From Scatophagus argus (Eukaryota; Chordata; Actinopteri; Scatophagidae): 64,000 nucleotides of DNA. Each line of letters begins with the position of its first letter. The stretch's first letter is position 1. The translations under genes were made by a program, and so were the position numbers. Under the pieces are notes generated by a model that did no database searches, had not been told where the DNA came from, and worked only from the letters and a program-made list of their open reading frames with translations. Below are positions 1 to 11,446 of this stretch, in pieces. The DNA lies in assembly GCF_020382885.2 (NCBI RefSeq), contig NC_058501.1, positions 15,762,501 to 15,826,500 of the forward strand, written 5' to 3'.

Positions 1-1510
1 TAGTATTGTCATGTATAATACTAATTTTACACGCTACTGCTGATAGAAGGAAAACAGGTCTCTCTCTTTCTATGTACATTCACATGAAACTAAATGCTTA
101 TGGTAACTTCCACTAAGTAGATTAGCCAAACGCTCCTAAGATGAGAACAATCTACTATGCAACTGTACAGAAAAAAAAAAATATTCACAACTTAAAAAAA
201 CCAAAAAAACCAAAAAAAAAAAACATAACAAAGGAAGTTCTTATATAGTCCTTATCAGAGGAGATATTGCTTTTAAAGACTGCATGAGTTCGCTTAGGTA
301 CGTACACAAGACAACATGGCACTTCTACAGAGCATTTGGGGCAAATCGATTCTAGTTTTCATTGCCTTTCCTCACCCCCCCCACCAACCCCAAACCGAGG
401 ACATTCTGATTGTCAATGCTCTGGAGCAAAGAGCGAAACATTCTCAAAGGCAGTCTGAAGTAAACAAAACACTTTTCCCCCACTTCTCCCTCCCTTCCCC
501 AGGAAGCAATACTGAAAATAGTCAACAATAAACATTCCTATCATGAATATATTTTGTTCATTTCTTTAGCAGACAGCACTCAGTCTTCAAAAAATAAGTT
601 CTTTCTTAAAACCTCATTAGAAATTCTCTTGCAGCGATGCCAAAATTCCTATCACTAAGCCCACCCCCTCCCCTGCCTATTCACTGGTACATAGCAGACA
701 CTGTCTTGGTAAAGCGAAGAAAAACCCCAACACTGTCTCGACAGCTTTTAACTGGTTCACTTCTCCTCGTGTCATTTCCCAAAGGTGCAATGTGACTTTG
801 AAAGCTTAACGATTAAATGAGGGTTCAATTGTGACCTAGTTAGGGGCCCAGGCTACATTTTTGTTCCCTCGGGCAGTTTGTGAACTCCTTGTCTCTTGGA
901 AACTTCAGAGTCGAAATGCTGTGTACCACACGTGTTCATTTTCAGTCTCCAAATGATGTCCGTCCTTCCCATTTTGCTTAAGGTGCCGAAGTAAGAGCAA
1001 TCAAAGTATGTGAGTTTATAGTGTGTCCACTCAGCGTACATACAGTCTTTAGTGTGCTTGTTCATCCAGCACTAGTGCAAATTCATTTCAGCTGGTCTGT
1101 TTCTTTCTTTCATCCAGGACAGTCTATCTCTGTTTCTATCATCCCTCGCCGCTTGGACAAAAGATCTGTTGCCATGGTTTCATCCTTGGGGTGATGCCCT
1201 TCAGAGCGCTAGGTTCAACACACTCATCTGTGAGTGAGTGAGTGAGTGAGATGTCTTTCTCGCGTTTTCAGCCACTATAATTCTCCAGCTCTCTCCTCCC
1301 TCTTCGTGCTGGCTCGCTGTGGCACCACTACTGTTAATAGCAGTGTTATGACATCAGTTCCTGTCCATCTGTCCAGTGGTGGGCGTGGTCCCTTTCTCAG
1401 AGTGGTCCCACCTACACAAAGGCAAGATACTTTCAACAAAATTATGCATGTAACTCTCTATAGTTCCCTCCTGTTTCTGTATGATGCTGGCCTCACCTCT
1501 CTCCATTAGC
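1..1510 (-). other. Probable 3' UTR or downstream flank of ash1l
   Basis: This stretch lies downstream of the proposed ash1l stop codon. No convincing exon is seen on either strand: open frames are short and lack splice context. It holds A-rich runs near 170-230 and a GTGA tetranucleotide run at about 1229-1250. No clear AATAAA was found on the minus strand, so the end of the transcript is not placed. In mammals ASH1L has a long 3' UTR, so UTR is the simplest reading. Confidence 0.4.
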
Positions 1511-2205
1511 TTATGAATGCTGCAGGGTCAAAAGTAAATCGTTCAACCGTTTCCTCCTCTGTTCTCTGCTGCAGATCTCCTCTTCCCCTCGTTTCTCTTC
1601 CTCTCCCTCCTCCTCTTGTCTGTTCTGGGTTTTGTTGGGCTGTGGTGAACACGTATGCACAATTAATTGCAAAAGAAGATTTTTATCTGAGCACAAATTT
1701 GCACTCTTGAAAGAAAAGATCTTTTGTTTTTTTGTGTGTTTTCTTATTTATGTGGGTGCTTTTGTTCACTCACACAGGGGCTGGCAGTGAGTAAGCTGGA
1801 AGTGTCCCGATTCTGATGGTGGGGGTCACTGCTGATAACCGTCACCTCCGACCCCACTGTCTGATCTAAAGGTCAGAGGTCAAACAGTTTTCTGTATGTT
1901 AGCGCAGAATGAAAGCAGCACGTCATTTCTCTTACAGATATATCTGTAATTATGCAAGTGTCCTTATTTCCCCCTTGATTCCTATCTGCCATCAGTCAGG
2001 GAGTTTTTTTGATGGAAACTGTGTGGTTTCACTGCTAATGGGGAAAGTCGATGCCTGCTGGGTTCTTGGACACCAAGAATGGATGACAGAAATGGGGAAA
2101 CATTTCTGCAGGCTGAAATTCTGCGGTTGGAAAACCACTTAGTTTGTGCTGCTGACTATGATATGGAGAGACAAGCTGAATATGAGGACAACGTGCCGTA
2201 AGCAG

Positions 2206-2241
<36 letters not shown>

Positions 2242-5200
2242 CACACGTAAGGTAAAAGACACAACAAAGGACCAAAGGACGGCAGAAGAAATCTAAAATC
2301 AATGTACAGTAAAAATGAAAATGTATAGAGTTCAACCACATACACGTATGCATACACAAACACCTACAGAAACAAAAACTAACACACACACTTGCTTCAT
2401 GGACCTGACTTGATGTGGCTCTCATCCCCACTGGCTCCATCACAGGACAGACGTCGTGAGTCTCCCTCTTCCCCCTCTGCATCTCTCTCTCTCTCTATCC
2501 TCAGTCGTATCTGTCTGTCTCGCACAAGCTCCCAGTTCCTCACAAGGAACACGTGGTGTTTAACCACAAAGCTCCTGGACCAGGGGCACAGAGGGGGAGG
2601 AACATAAACTTTCCACGCTGACATGAGTTCAGTAGCAGTGTATCAAGTAGTTTATCTTGAAATGATCATTGCTGTGTTCTTTCCATACCTCTCACTGCTG
2701 GTCAAAGGCTCCATGTCGAGGTGAGGAAACAGGCTGGTAATGTCACTGGAGCTCTCCTCCTGAAAAACGGAAATAAAAAGTAGGGATATATGCACGTTTT
2801 AACAGTTATCAAAGCTGCATTATTCACCAGAATGAATCAACCTCAAACCACATGGACTCACCGCTGTCTGGTGAGAGGATACAGCCCTCTCCTTCATCCG
2901 GCCTGAGTCAAAAGAGAGAGAGCGAAACAGCGAATGAGGGTATTGATTTGATCCATCAGCTAAACCTCAAGATAGCACATCCAATTCTGGCAACTCACAG
3001 TAACGCCGCTTCCTCTTCAGGGGGACAGACGGCTGCCTTTGAAGCTGTAGCAACACGACACAAGAATTACATGCACATTCAAGACTCTCCAAAAACCTCC
3101 TCTTTTATCTTCAGCTTGGCCTTCTAACTTCCTCATTCTGTGTTAGGGGGCTCCACTGTACCTGATTGTGCTGCCACAGCCACATAACATCATATGGTAA
3201 TTGGAAATGAATTCGCTTCAGCCTAAGGTACTTTCCTGGAGGACACAAAGGGAGTTTGGATGAACTTCCACTGCTACAACAAACTACAGCAGCATTTGCA
3301 TTTTCTTATATACTCACCAACATGTATGGGAGCAGGCAAAAGGCTGTAATCTTGCTCCCCAGGTGTGTATTCCATACTTTCTCTGCACAGCTTCTGGACT
3401 TGGGAGGGGGGACTAGGAAAGAAGCAAAATAACAAGATAAACAAAAATACTGATGACATAAGCAATGTTACAGCAGTTTGTTTATGAACTCAACTCACTC
3501 TGTAGTTTTATAATCATCAGAGTAAAGACCTGCCCTCAGAAACTTCTTCCTAGGAGGGCCATCTGCTCTCTCCTCTCTTTGGATGGTTACTGGTTGGGAC
3601 GGAGCCTGGTCAACATCTGACTGGCTAAAACATTCAGCGGCGGTGTCACCCTCAGGTTTATCCTCAGCGACACTAAAAGGAAAGCATGAAGAGAGAGATA
3701 GAATGATAGAGAGGAAAAAGAGAAAGAGAGAAAAGGCACTGGTTTAGCACACAGTGCTGAAAACGATGGGTTAATATAGCAGTAGTGAGTGGTTGTATTG
3801 AATTTTCAAGTCAACCAGCTCAGTTTTTTTAATGTTATGAGTGTTTACCTCTGATGACAAGGAGAGTCACCATGTTTTCTCTTTCGTCCCCTCTTCCTCC
3901 TGGCCTGCAGCTCAAGCTCTGTCACCTGCTGTACTATGTCACCTCCTCGATCTCTCTCTGGCACCCTTTCATCTTTTCTCCCTCCCGCTTCTCTCCCATC
4001 TCTGTTGTGGCTGTGTCCTGGCAAGATGTCAGGTGATGACATGGAGGGAGCTGCAGATGAGTGCGTGGGGGAGGACACAGTGGAGGGCAGCGGGTGCTTT
4101 CTGGGACGCCCTGGCCTTCTTTTGTTTTTCCCAGCCACACTGACTGGGGTTGGAACGCTTTTCTGCTGCCCCGAGCTTCTCGAGTCACCTTGTAAACCTG
4201 CAGTCATTGAAACAAAAAAGGGGGGGGGGGGGGTATATGTGGCAGAGAGGAAATGAGACAGATGTGGATCAGTGATTGAGCCAGCAGGAGGTGTGAGGTG
4301 AGGCCAGTCTAGGCTGAGTCATGCTGAACCACAGATTAGGTGAGTCACAACATTTCCTCTGACCAGATCACTTCTGGGAAACGCATTAAGAAATGATTTA
4401 TGTACACACACTCACACAGCTAAAAATCACAAGAATGGACACAAACACTGTGCAGAATGCATGCTTTTTAATGTGAGCATGCACACGTATACATTCTTGT
4501 ACTGTAATCCTAATGTGGAACACAATCTCAAAAGGCTGAGCAGACAAAGACAGAGAGAAAAAAGTGTGTGTGTGAGTGTGTGAGAGCTAGCGTGCTGTAC
4601 CTCAAAACACATGTGTGTTTAGTTAGATGATGAACTGATGTCAAATGTATTCCACCTCTTTTAAAAACATCTCTCCCCTCACAAGCTCTCTCTGCCCTCC
4701 ATTCTGACCTCTGTGCTATTCCTTCATCAATCACCCCTGAGGTCGTCTATCTTTTTGTTCCATTTTCCACAGTCCCCAGCAAGACTGGCCACTCTTTCCT
4801 TACTGGATTTTTCCAAGTCAAATAGGCCCTTCTGGCCAGCAGTGAGGGATAGGCCGGGCTTTAAATAGCCAATCTGGTGGTTAACTAATGACTGTGTTCA
4901 CTGGGTAGCCCTGGTCTGTAACAGTGTGCGGTTCGCTTCAGACCGGGCAGATTTCAAAGATTTTCTGGAAGATTTCCATCAAGATGCTGCACTCATGGTA
5001 TAACACTTTTTAAAAAATTTCCAACAGAGAGTGGTTGCTGAGTGGTTGCATTTGTGTGTATGTGTGTGTGTGTGTTTGGCATGTCCCCTGCACAGCAGAG
5101 GGAGTCTGAAATTGGCTATAAAAAGAACAGAGTCTGATTTCCTCTCAAACACCCTCCAGGCTTTGATATGTGGCTCAACAACACCTGAGAAAAAGCAATG

Positions 5201-8200
5201 CTGTCACTATATTGGGAGATCTATTGGTGCCACGTTCTCATCTCCACATTGTGCAAATTTAAAAATCTGTCATACTGTGCAAGTAAAAAGAACCCCTTGG
5301 CATAAACTCACTTAGCTATCTGTCATGATTTGGGTGGTATTGATGTATTTCTGTGGTAAGCACAGTAATGTTAGATGTCCCACGTTATCTAAATTACTTT
5401 CCATATTCTATCTATTCATATTTTCAGCCAGTGAAATAATCACACATATAATACAACTATGCATTCGCAAAACCGAAGAAGAAAAAGCAATCATGACAAT
5501 GGAGATATTTGTGGCATTTAGCAGCCGCCTGAGAAACACTAACATCGTGTTAGCACCAACTTTGGCACTAATGCTAACATAACCTCACACTGAGGCATTA
5601 AACAGAAGGATGCGCATCTCGGTGCTCTATTAAATAACACAATTATAGATCAATTCATGCATTCTCACCTGTTTCTCTCCTCTCTGTCCACGCTGGCTCA
5701 TCTCTCCTCCTTGATCTGTCTCCACTTTCCAGACTCCTACCAGCAAAACGGCTCCTCAGACCCCTCTCCCCTTTTGCCATTGCAGCAGAGGTGAACAGGT
5801 TGGTGTGTGTTGGGGAAGGGGATGTCCGGTGCAGATGTGACTCTTGTACATCCTCATCGTCTTCATCCTCTCCATCTGATGCTATCAGTTGGCTTGCAGG
5901 TTGATCCCCGGTGAAGCCTCTCCAGCTGAGGTTTGAGTTTCCAAATCCTGCTCCTCCTAGGCTCCCGAATTTTGTCCAGTTCTGGCCCAGGCCGCCCCAG
6001 CCTCCTCCAAATGATGACAGGTGAGACGAACCCAGCCCCAGTGAGGTGAGAGAGGTGTGTTTGTACCTCTCTGCTGAAGATGAGGATGATGTGGCAGCTG
6101 CAGCTGAGCAGAAGGTATCATTTCCGCTCTCACATAACCAGGGCGATTCTTTAGACAGCATACTCCCCACTCCTCTTGCCTCTTTCCTTCCTCCGTCTCC
6201 TTGACCTAAAATGAACCCTGACCTTGGTTTTGAACTGGCTAATCTCTCTCTCTCTATTCCATCTTCCTCCTCATCGTCATGTAACTCCTCCTCGTCATCC
6301 ATATCTCGCTCGCAGTGCCTGTGACGATGTTTATGCTTGTGTTTGTGTTCGTTCCTCCCACAGCCACAAGGAAGGCTGGATGTGAACCCTGAGCTGAGGT
6401 GTGGGCCTCCTCCACTGCCTCCTCCTAAATCGCCCTCAACCTCTCCTCCTAAAGCTCCTTCCCTCAGCAACCTGCTCCTCCGCCTGTGGAATCTGGCAGG
6501 GTTGAGGAGGAAGTGGGTGTGATGGGGCTGATGGGGGGCATATTGGTGTGGAGAGGGAATCGGGTAAGAGTTGGGGACATGGTGGTAAAGTGCTGTGGCT
6601 GTTGGATAGCTACTATAAAAGCCCATATTTTCAATGGTCTCCTGGAACTTTGACGGGCAACCACATTGCCTGCGATCTGGCTTTCTGTTACAATGCACTG
6701 TCTGGCAGGGGTAGAAAGGCTGGGGGGAGAAGGCGGTATTTGCAGAGTAAGGTGAAGGATGGGGTGAGTAGAAGCCATTCAGATTGATCCTAAAGATGTT
6801 GGAGCGAAGAGAATGGGATGAGGAGTGATGGCGTCTTCCTCCAGCAGCATTCCCGCTCCCATCAAAGCCCTGTCCCAGCCCTGTCCTCGCCCAACCTCGT
6901 CGTCCAATATGAACCTCACTAAACTGACCGATCAGATCCTCTAGTTCAGCCAGAAACTCTGGGTCCTGCATATGTAGCTGCTGGTGCTTCTTCTTATGTT
7001 TATTTTTCTGTCTCTTCAGTGCATTGTGCCCAAGGCACGGGTAATAATCTGAATGAGTGCACTTGTTGTGACCTGGGCAAGAGCAAGGGCACAAGCAAGT
7101 ACACGAGGAGGAACAGTCATAATCCCTCCGCCTGTGCCTGTGTCTGTCCCTGTGCCGCTCCAGATTTGTTGCGTTGGTGATGGGGTTTGTGTGTCTGGGC
7201 ATATGAGAGAGGGGTGAAGAGACAGGAGAAGGACGATCCGCAAGGGAGGAGGGTTGCCGTTGAGCCCCGAGAATCACTCCTGCACCCTGACCCAACCTGA
7301 GTATGCCTCGGGCTCCCCTAATCTCCCCTCGCTCAGAAACACTGTTGTTATCCGTTCCAATCCCGCTGTCACTAGGCAGTGTCTCTTCACTGTGAGATTC
7401 ACTCCTGGGGGAGGGAGTGGCCTCTTTCAGGTGGCCAGGGGAGCCAGGTGTGTGATGTAGTGGAGGGGTGGGACTGGAGAGCTTACATGATGACTGGTGA
7501 AAGGGGAAATGATGCCTCCCCTGACATGGACAACTCTTCTTCACAAAGGGAGAGAGGGATGAGGAGGAGGGAGGACGGGGGGAGGTACAGGAGGATGAAG
7601 GGGAAGGGAGGGAGAAGTGGTGAGGAAAAAGTAGGGAGGATGTTGGTTCTGTGAGGCTGCCTTCACTATAAGGGCTCTGGGCCCCACTGGAGTGGGTAAG
7701 AGACGGGGAAGGAAATGGATGAGAGGAAGGAGGCTGGGGTTGGTTAGAGAAGAGAGATGTTTCAGAGGGACTGGTAAACAGAGATGACTGAGTGGAGTTC
7801 TGGGAGTTGGTTTGGGTTGTCGGAGCTGTTTGGGTTTTGGGTTTGCGTCCTCGCCTCTTGCCCATGTAGATGGTCCCTCTCTTGCTCACATTGATCTGAG
7901 GGCCCAGCTTACTCCCAAAGGAGGAGGACAGGGCTGTGAGTGTGTGTACTGCTGTAGCCTCTATCGATTTACACATTTTTAGAGAAGTCTCACCATCTGC
8001 CACCCTGCCTCCCCTTACCTCTTTTCCTGCATACCCAGACAACATTACCTTGTGAAGTCTCCTCTTCTTTCTTTTCTTCATCTCATTAATCAGTCTCCTG
8101 ATCTTTAGCTGCCTGTCCCCTCTTTCAGGAGGATGAAAATCTTTACTCCTGTCTGTATCATCAGTGCGATTCAGTGCATCTCCACTCTGGTCCTGGGGGA

Positions 8201-10212
8201 GGGGTCTTTTGGGAGGACGGCCACGCTTCTTGGGGCTGGATTTAGACTGAGTAGCACACTGCAGTATTGGACTTGGCTCCAGCGCAGGGGCTTTCTGAAT
8301 GCCGTCACACCCCAAAGGAGGCACCTCAGCCTGGATAGCATTTGGTGAAAGTTTAGGGGGAGGTTCGTCTAAGCTGGAGCTGTGCGATTTTGGGCGGCCT
8401 CTTTTTCGTGCAGGGGTTATGGGGCATTTGGAAGCAGAGGGGCTAGCATCTGACGTGGGGTGACTCTGCTTTGGGGATGGAGGTTTGGTAGTAGATGGGA
8501 GAGGGGAAAAGGTGCTGGTTAAGGAACTGGAGGGAGCAGGGTTTGACTCATCAGTCTGCTGAATAGTGGCTTTTACAGAAAGGGACATCTTGGTATTCTG
8601 TGGAAAAAGATTATGTTGGGAATCTGAAGGAGCTTCCTGATTTTCTGCCCTCTGAGCCCGGTGCACCAGCTTGGTCCAGCTGGGCCGTCTGGCTTTACGT
8701 TTCTTGAGCGGTCGGCTGTCCTGCTCTTGGGGAGAACATGAGGGAGAAATGGGTGCCCGGGCAGAAGGAGTGGGCAGAGAGGGAGGAGCAGAAAAAGAGG
8801 GGTGGCTTGGAGGCACAGCTGAATGTCTTGAAATGTCTTGTTCTTTTGATTTACTGGTGTCACCTGTTGCTGGCTCAGCTTGTTTAACTTGCTTGCAACT
8901 GTCATCTGTCTTGTCTATCTCACCAGGGCTGCCTGTATTTACTACTTTATAAGTTTTATCCAGTTTACCACTGTCAACTGTTTCACCACAGTTTGTATTA
9001 TTATCTTCTGTTCTTTGACTGTCTGGGCTTTGTTTATCCCTCTTTTTCTCAACCTTTCCTCTTTCAATCCTTAGTTCATCTCTCCATGTTTCATCAGTCT
9101 TATGTGTTTCCTCTCTTTCTTTAGCATGCCTTGATTTTCCATCCTTCCCTTTCTCTTTCTTCTTCTTCTTGCCTTCCTCTTTTCTGCTCTCACTCTTTGT
9201 TTTTTCAGGGTCCAACCTATCTCTTTTTGACTTTTTGACTTTCTTTTTGTCTTGTTTTTCTTTTTTTGCTTTCCTTTCTTTCTCTCTGTTCTTCTCTAGT
9301 GAGGGCTGTAGACAAGGATCCTGATCTTGGGATTGGGCTGAGGACACATCCACAGTGGGGGTGGACTGTGGTTTAGGGGTGACTGAGAGAGAGGAAGGAG
9401 AGTCTGGCCTACTCTTACTAGACAGGCTAAGTTCTTTAGGGGAGCTAGTGGAAACTGGAGGTCTTGTCGAGGAATCAACGGAAGACACAGAGGAGGAACT
9501 GCTGTGTTTTCTAATTTTGATTTTCGATGAGGTGGAAGTGCCAAGGATGTCGGTAGAGCCTTTCCCATTTGACAGTCCCTTCTGTTTTGTTGTCTGCACC
9601 AAACCATTATGTTTCTTGGAGGTCTTTCCTTCACTCCTGTTTTCTGATGCAGGTGGGGCTGGGATGCATTGGGAGGAAGGAGGAATTGAAGCTGTCTGTT
9701 CTCTTGTGGGTGAACAAGGTTTGTGCCCTGCAGGGACAGGCTGGCCATTGACACTTGGGAGCTTCTCTTTCTTCACTTTCTCAGATGAGCCATTTGAATT
9801 CAACTCTGTCTTATCAGCCAGCTTGATAGGAACCTGGGGAATGCAAACACAGAATCTCTGTCATAGACAACAATGGCTGTGACATCCACTAGTTTGCCAC
9901 TGACAGCAGTGAAGGACAATGGGGAAGAGACAATAACTAAAATGCTTTTGTTTTTGTCTGCCTATTAAAAGAGAGAGTGGGGACAAAATGACTCAATCAG
10001 GCAGAGAAAAGAGGGCATACTGAGGAGAAAGGAGAAAGTGAGGTGATGGAAACAGGAATGGGGTTGACACAGAAAGGAGAAATACAAAAGCAGAGAAACC
10101 GAGAGGAAGGGAGTGGGACAGGGACAGAAGGGGAGTGAAAGATAAATGAGAGCAGGTAGAGAAAAAAGGGGATGTAAAAATAGAAGAGAGAGACAGATAT
10201 AGAGAGGCAGGC

Positions 10213-10247
<35 letters not shown>

Positions 10248-11446
10248 GCTGTGCTACTGGCAGCTATAAATTGCCACTAATACAGATGAGAAGGCTTGAC
10301 ATTTCATACTTGTCCTGTAATTTTGGTATGCTGCAGCTTGAGTGGCGTTTGCGCAGCTAAAGCAATAAGCTTCCCCTTGGGCGATTGTCATAGGGACCCA
10401 TGGACCAATGTCTGTAATAGCTCCAAGTGGTTGCCGTGCTGTTGTCCTATTTATAGGTCTGTTTATTTAAGTGGGCTGCTTAGGTTACAGTATCGGGACA
10501 ATAGCTTATTTGACCTTATTACAACCGAACACAAAGCTAGGTGATTTTGCACCATACAAGTCTGTCTGGTGGTTTACTGTAAGAACCAAAACAACTACAG
10601 GACACAGAGTATGTGCCATTAATAATGTACGCATACCATCAGTCACTGCAACACTTGTTTTTTTTTTTTGTTTGTTCTTTTTAACTCACATTAATAGCAG
10701 GTTTAATAACAGCTGAAATGAACAAATCTGTATGAGACAAATAGAACATGTCCTTAACTTACCTGTTTGGCAGACTTGGTCCCTTGGCTGGTTATGGCAG
10801 GGACTGAGGCTGGACTGGAAGCTGTTGTAAATGTTGATGATAACGACGGTTGCTGTGATGATGAAGATGATGATGACGATGGTAATGATGATGATACGAG
10901 TGGTGGTGAAGCAGCAGATGCAGTTTGTTTGGATGTGGTCTGGACAGCATCCAAGCCTGAGCGTTGATCTCTGGTTGGCTCATCTGGGGTAGAGCTGGTT
11001 TTGCTTTGCTGTCCCACTCCCCCTTCTCCATCACCCCTCAGCAGTCCCCCCCTGCCTTGCCTCTGATAGGTCCGAATGGTGGGTTTGCAGACGTAGCTCT
11101 CTAAGATCTTGGGTGGTTTCTTGGTGCGTTTGGCCTGTAGTCCAATCCGAACTCGTACATTCCCTTCAGGGCAGCTTGTCTCTCTGCCAGAGATCTGAAG
11201 CGGTTGCTGCCCAGCACTTCCACAGCGCCCCTCAATGAGCAACTCCAGCACTGCCCCCTTGTCTCCTTCTCTCTTTCTCCCCGATCCCCTTTTCTCCTCC
11301 TCCTTTTCCCCTACGTCTCCATTCTCCCCCTCACCTCTCCTCTTTTTCTCTGCCACTTGGTCCTGTTCAGAGTCTTCGGGCGCAGAGGTGGGATCCACAG
11401 TAGAGTTTGTGGTAGGAGGGGTCCCCCCCTTCACTCTCTGGTCCAT
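1511..11446 (-). CDS. ash1l: ASH1L-like chromatin protein lacking SET, bromodomain, PHD and BAH
   Basis: ASH1L is normally a nuclear H3K36 methyltransferase. Coding exons in order: 11446-10763, 9833-5669, 4197-3849, 3672-3499, 3412-3318, 3235-3162, 3044-2999, 2902-2862, 2759-2689, 2574-2405, 1865-1774, 1639-1511. All have GT-AG borders and compatible phases, giving about 2,029 aa against about 2,969 in human. The start MDQR resembles human MDPR. Landmarks shared with human are [12 protein letters not shown] in exon 1; AT-hooks [15 protein letters not shown] and [10 protein letters not shown] in the giant exon; [19 protein letters not shown] (exon 3); [31 protein letters not shown]; and FQLPYD. 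The next human segment, AWS-SET-postSET, is absent: exon 3044-2999 leads within about 250 bp to the post-SET linker with [13 protein letters not shown]. Bromodomain, PHD and BAH are also absent. The last two exons are the least certain. A recent paralogue or an assembly deletion are the alternatives. Confidence 0.85.
2207..2239. repeat. CA microsatellite
   Basis: This (CA)n run lies in the intron between the ash1l exons 2574-2405 and 1865-1774. It creates spurious Cys/Val open frames on the minus strand. Confidence 0.9.
2405..2574 (-). CDS. ash1l: Exon of ash1l: conserved post-SET segment
   Basis: The minus-strand exon has acceptor CAG at its right border and a GT donor at 2404-2403. It encodes [19 protein letters not shown] and ends HIKS before a split codon, closely matching the human ASH1L stretch that follows the SET domain and ends NIKSD. 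Splicing to 1865-1774 regenerates the D codon. From memory, the MRG15-docking motif of ASH1L lies C-terminal to SET, so this segment may retain cofactor binding; that link is inference. The donor (gtccat) is not a strong consensus. Confidence 0.8.
4198..5668 (-). other. ash1l intron after the giant exon
   Basis: This 1.47-kb intron separates the giant exon from the RRPGRPRK exon. It contains a G homopolymer just above 4218 and a short TG run near 5055-5075. It was read for displaced SET-domain motifs (NHSCDPNC-like) and none were seen. Confidence 0.75.
9834..10762 (-). other. ash1l intron between first coding exon and giant exon
   Basis: The intron is bounded by donor GTAAGT (at 10762) and acceptor CCCCAG (at 9834), phase 0. 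It contains purine-rich sequence and a GA dinucleotide run at about 10219-10247. No gene is seen in it. Confidence 0.8.

Noticed and set aside
2035..2482. Minus-strand ORFs with Cys/Val runs
   Set aside because: They are created by the CA microsatellite at 2207-2239 and include intron sequence; only the 2405-2574 part is a real exon.
2562..2624. Alternative acceptor giving an early ash1l stop after SVESLCSS
   Set aside because: An upstream CAG near 2617 would produce a truncated tail, but the CAG at 2575 yields a strong match to human ASH1L. The longer protein is preferred; a minor isoform remains possible.
4198..5654. Search for SET-domain exons displaced into the large intron
   Set aside because: No AWS, SET or postSET cysteine motifs were seen on either strand, and the position would be out of order.
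10767..10967. Plus-strand ORF rich in aspartate
   Set aside because: It is the reverse complement of the serine-rich run in the first ash1l coding exon, whose frame and conservation are clear.
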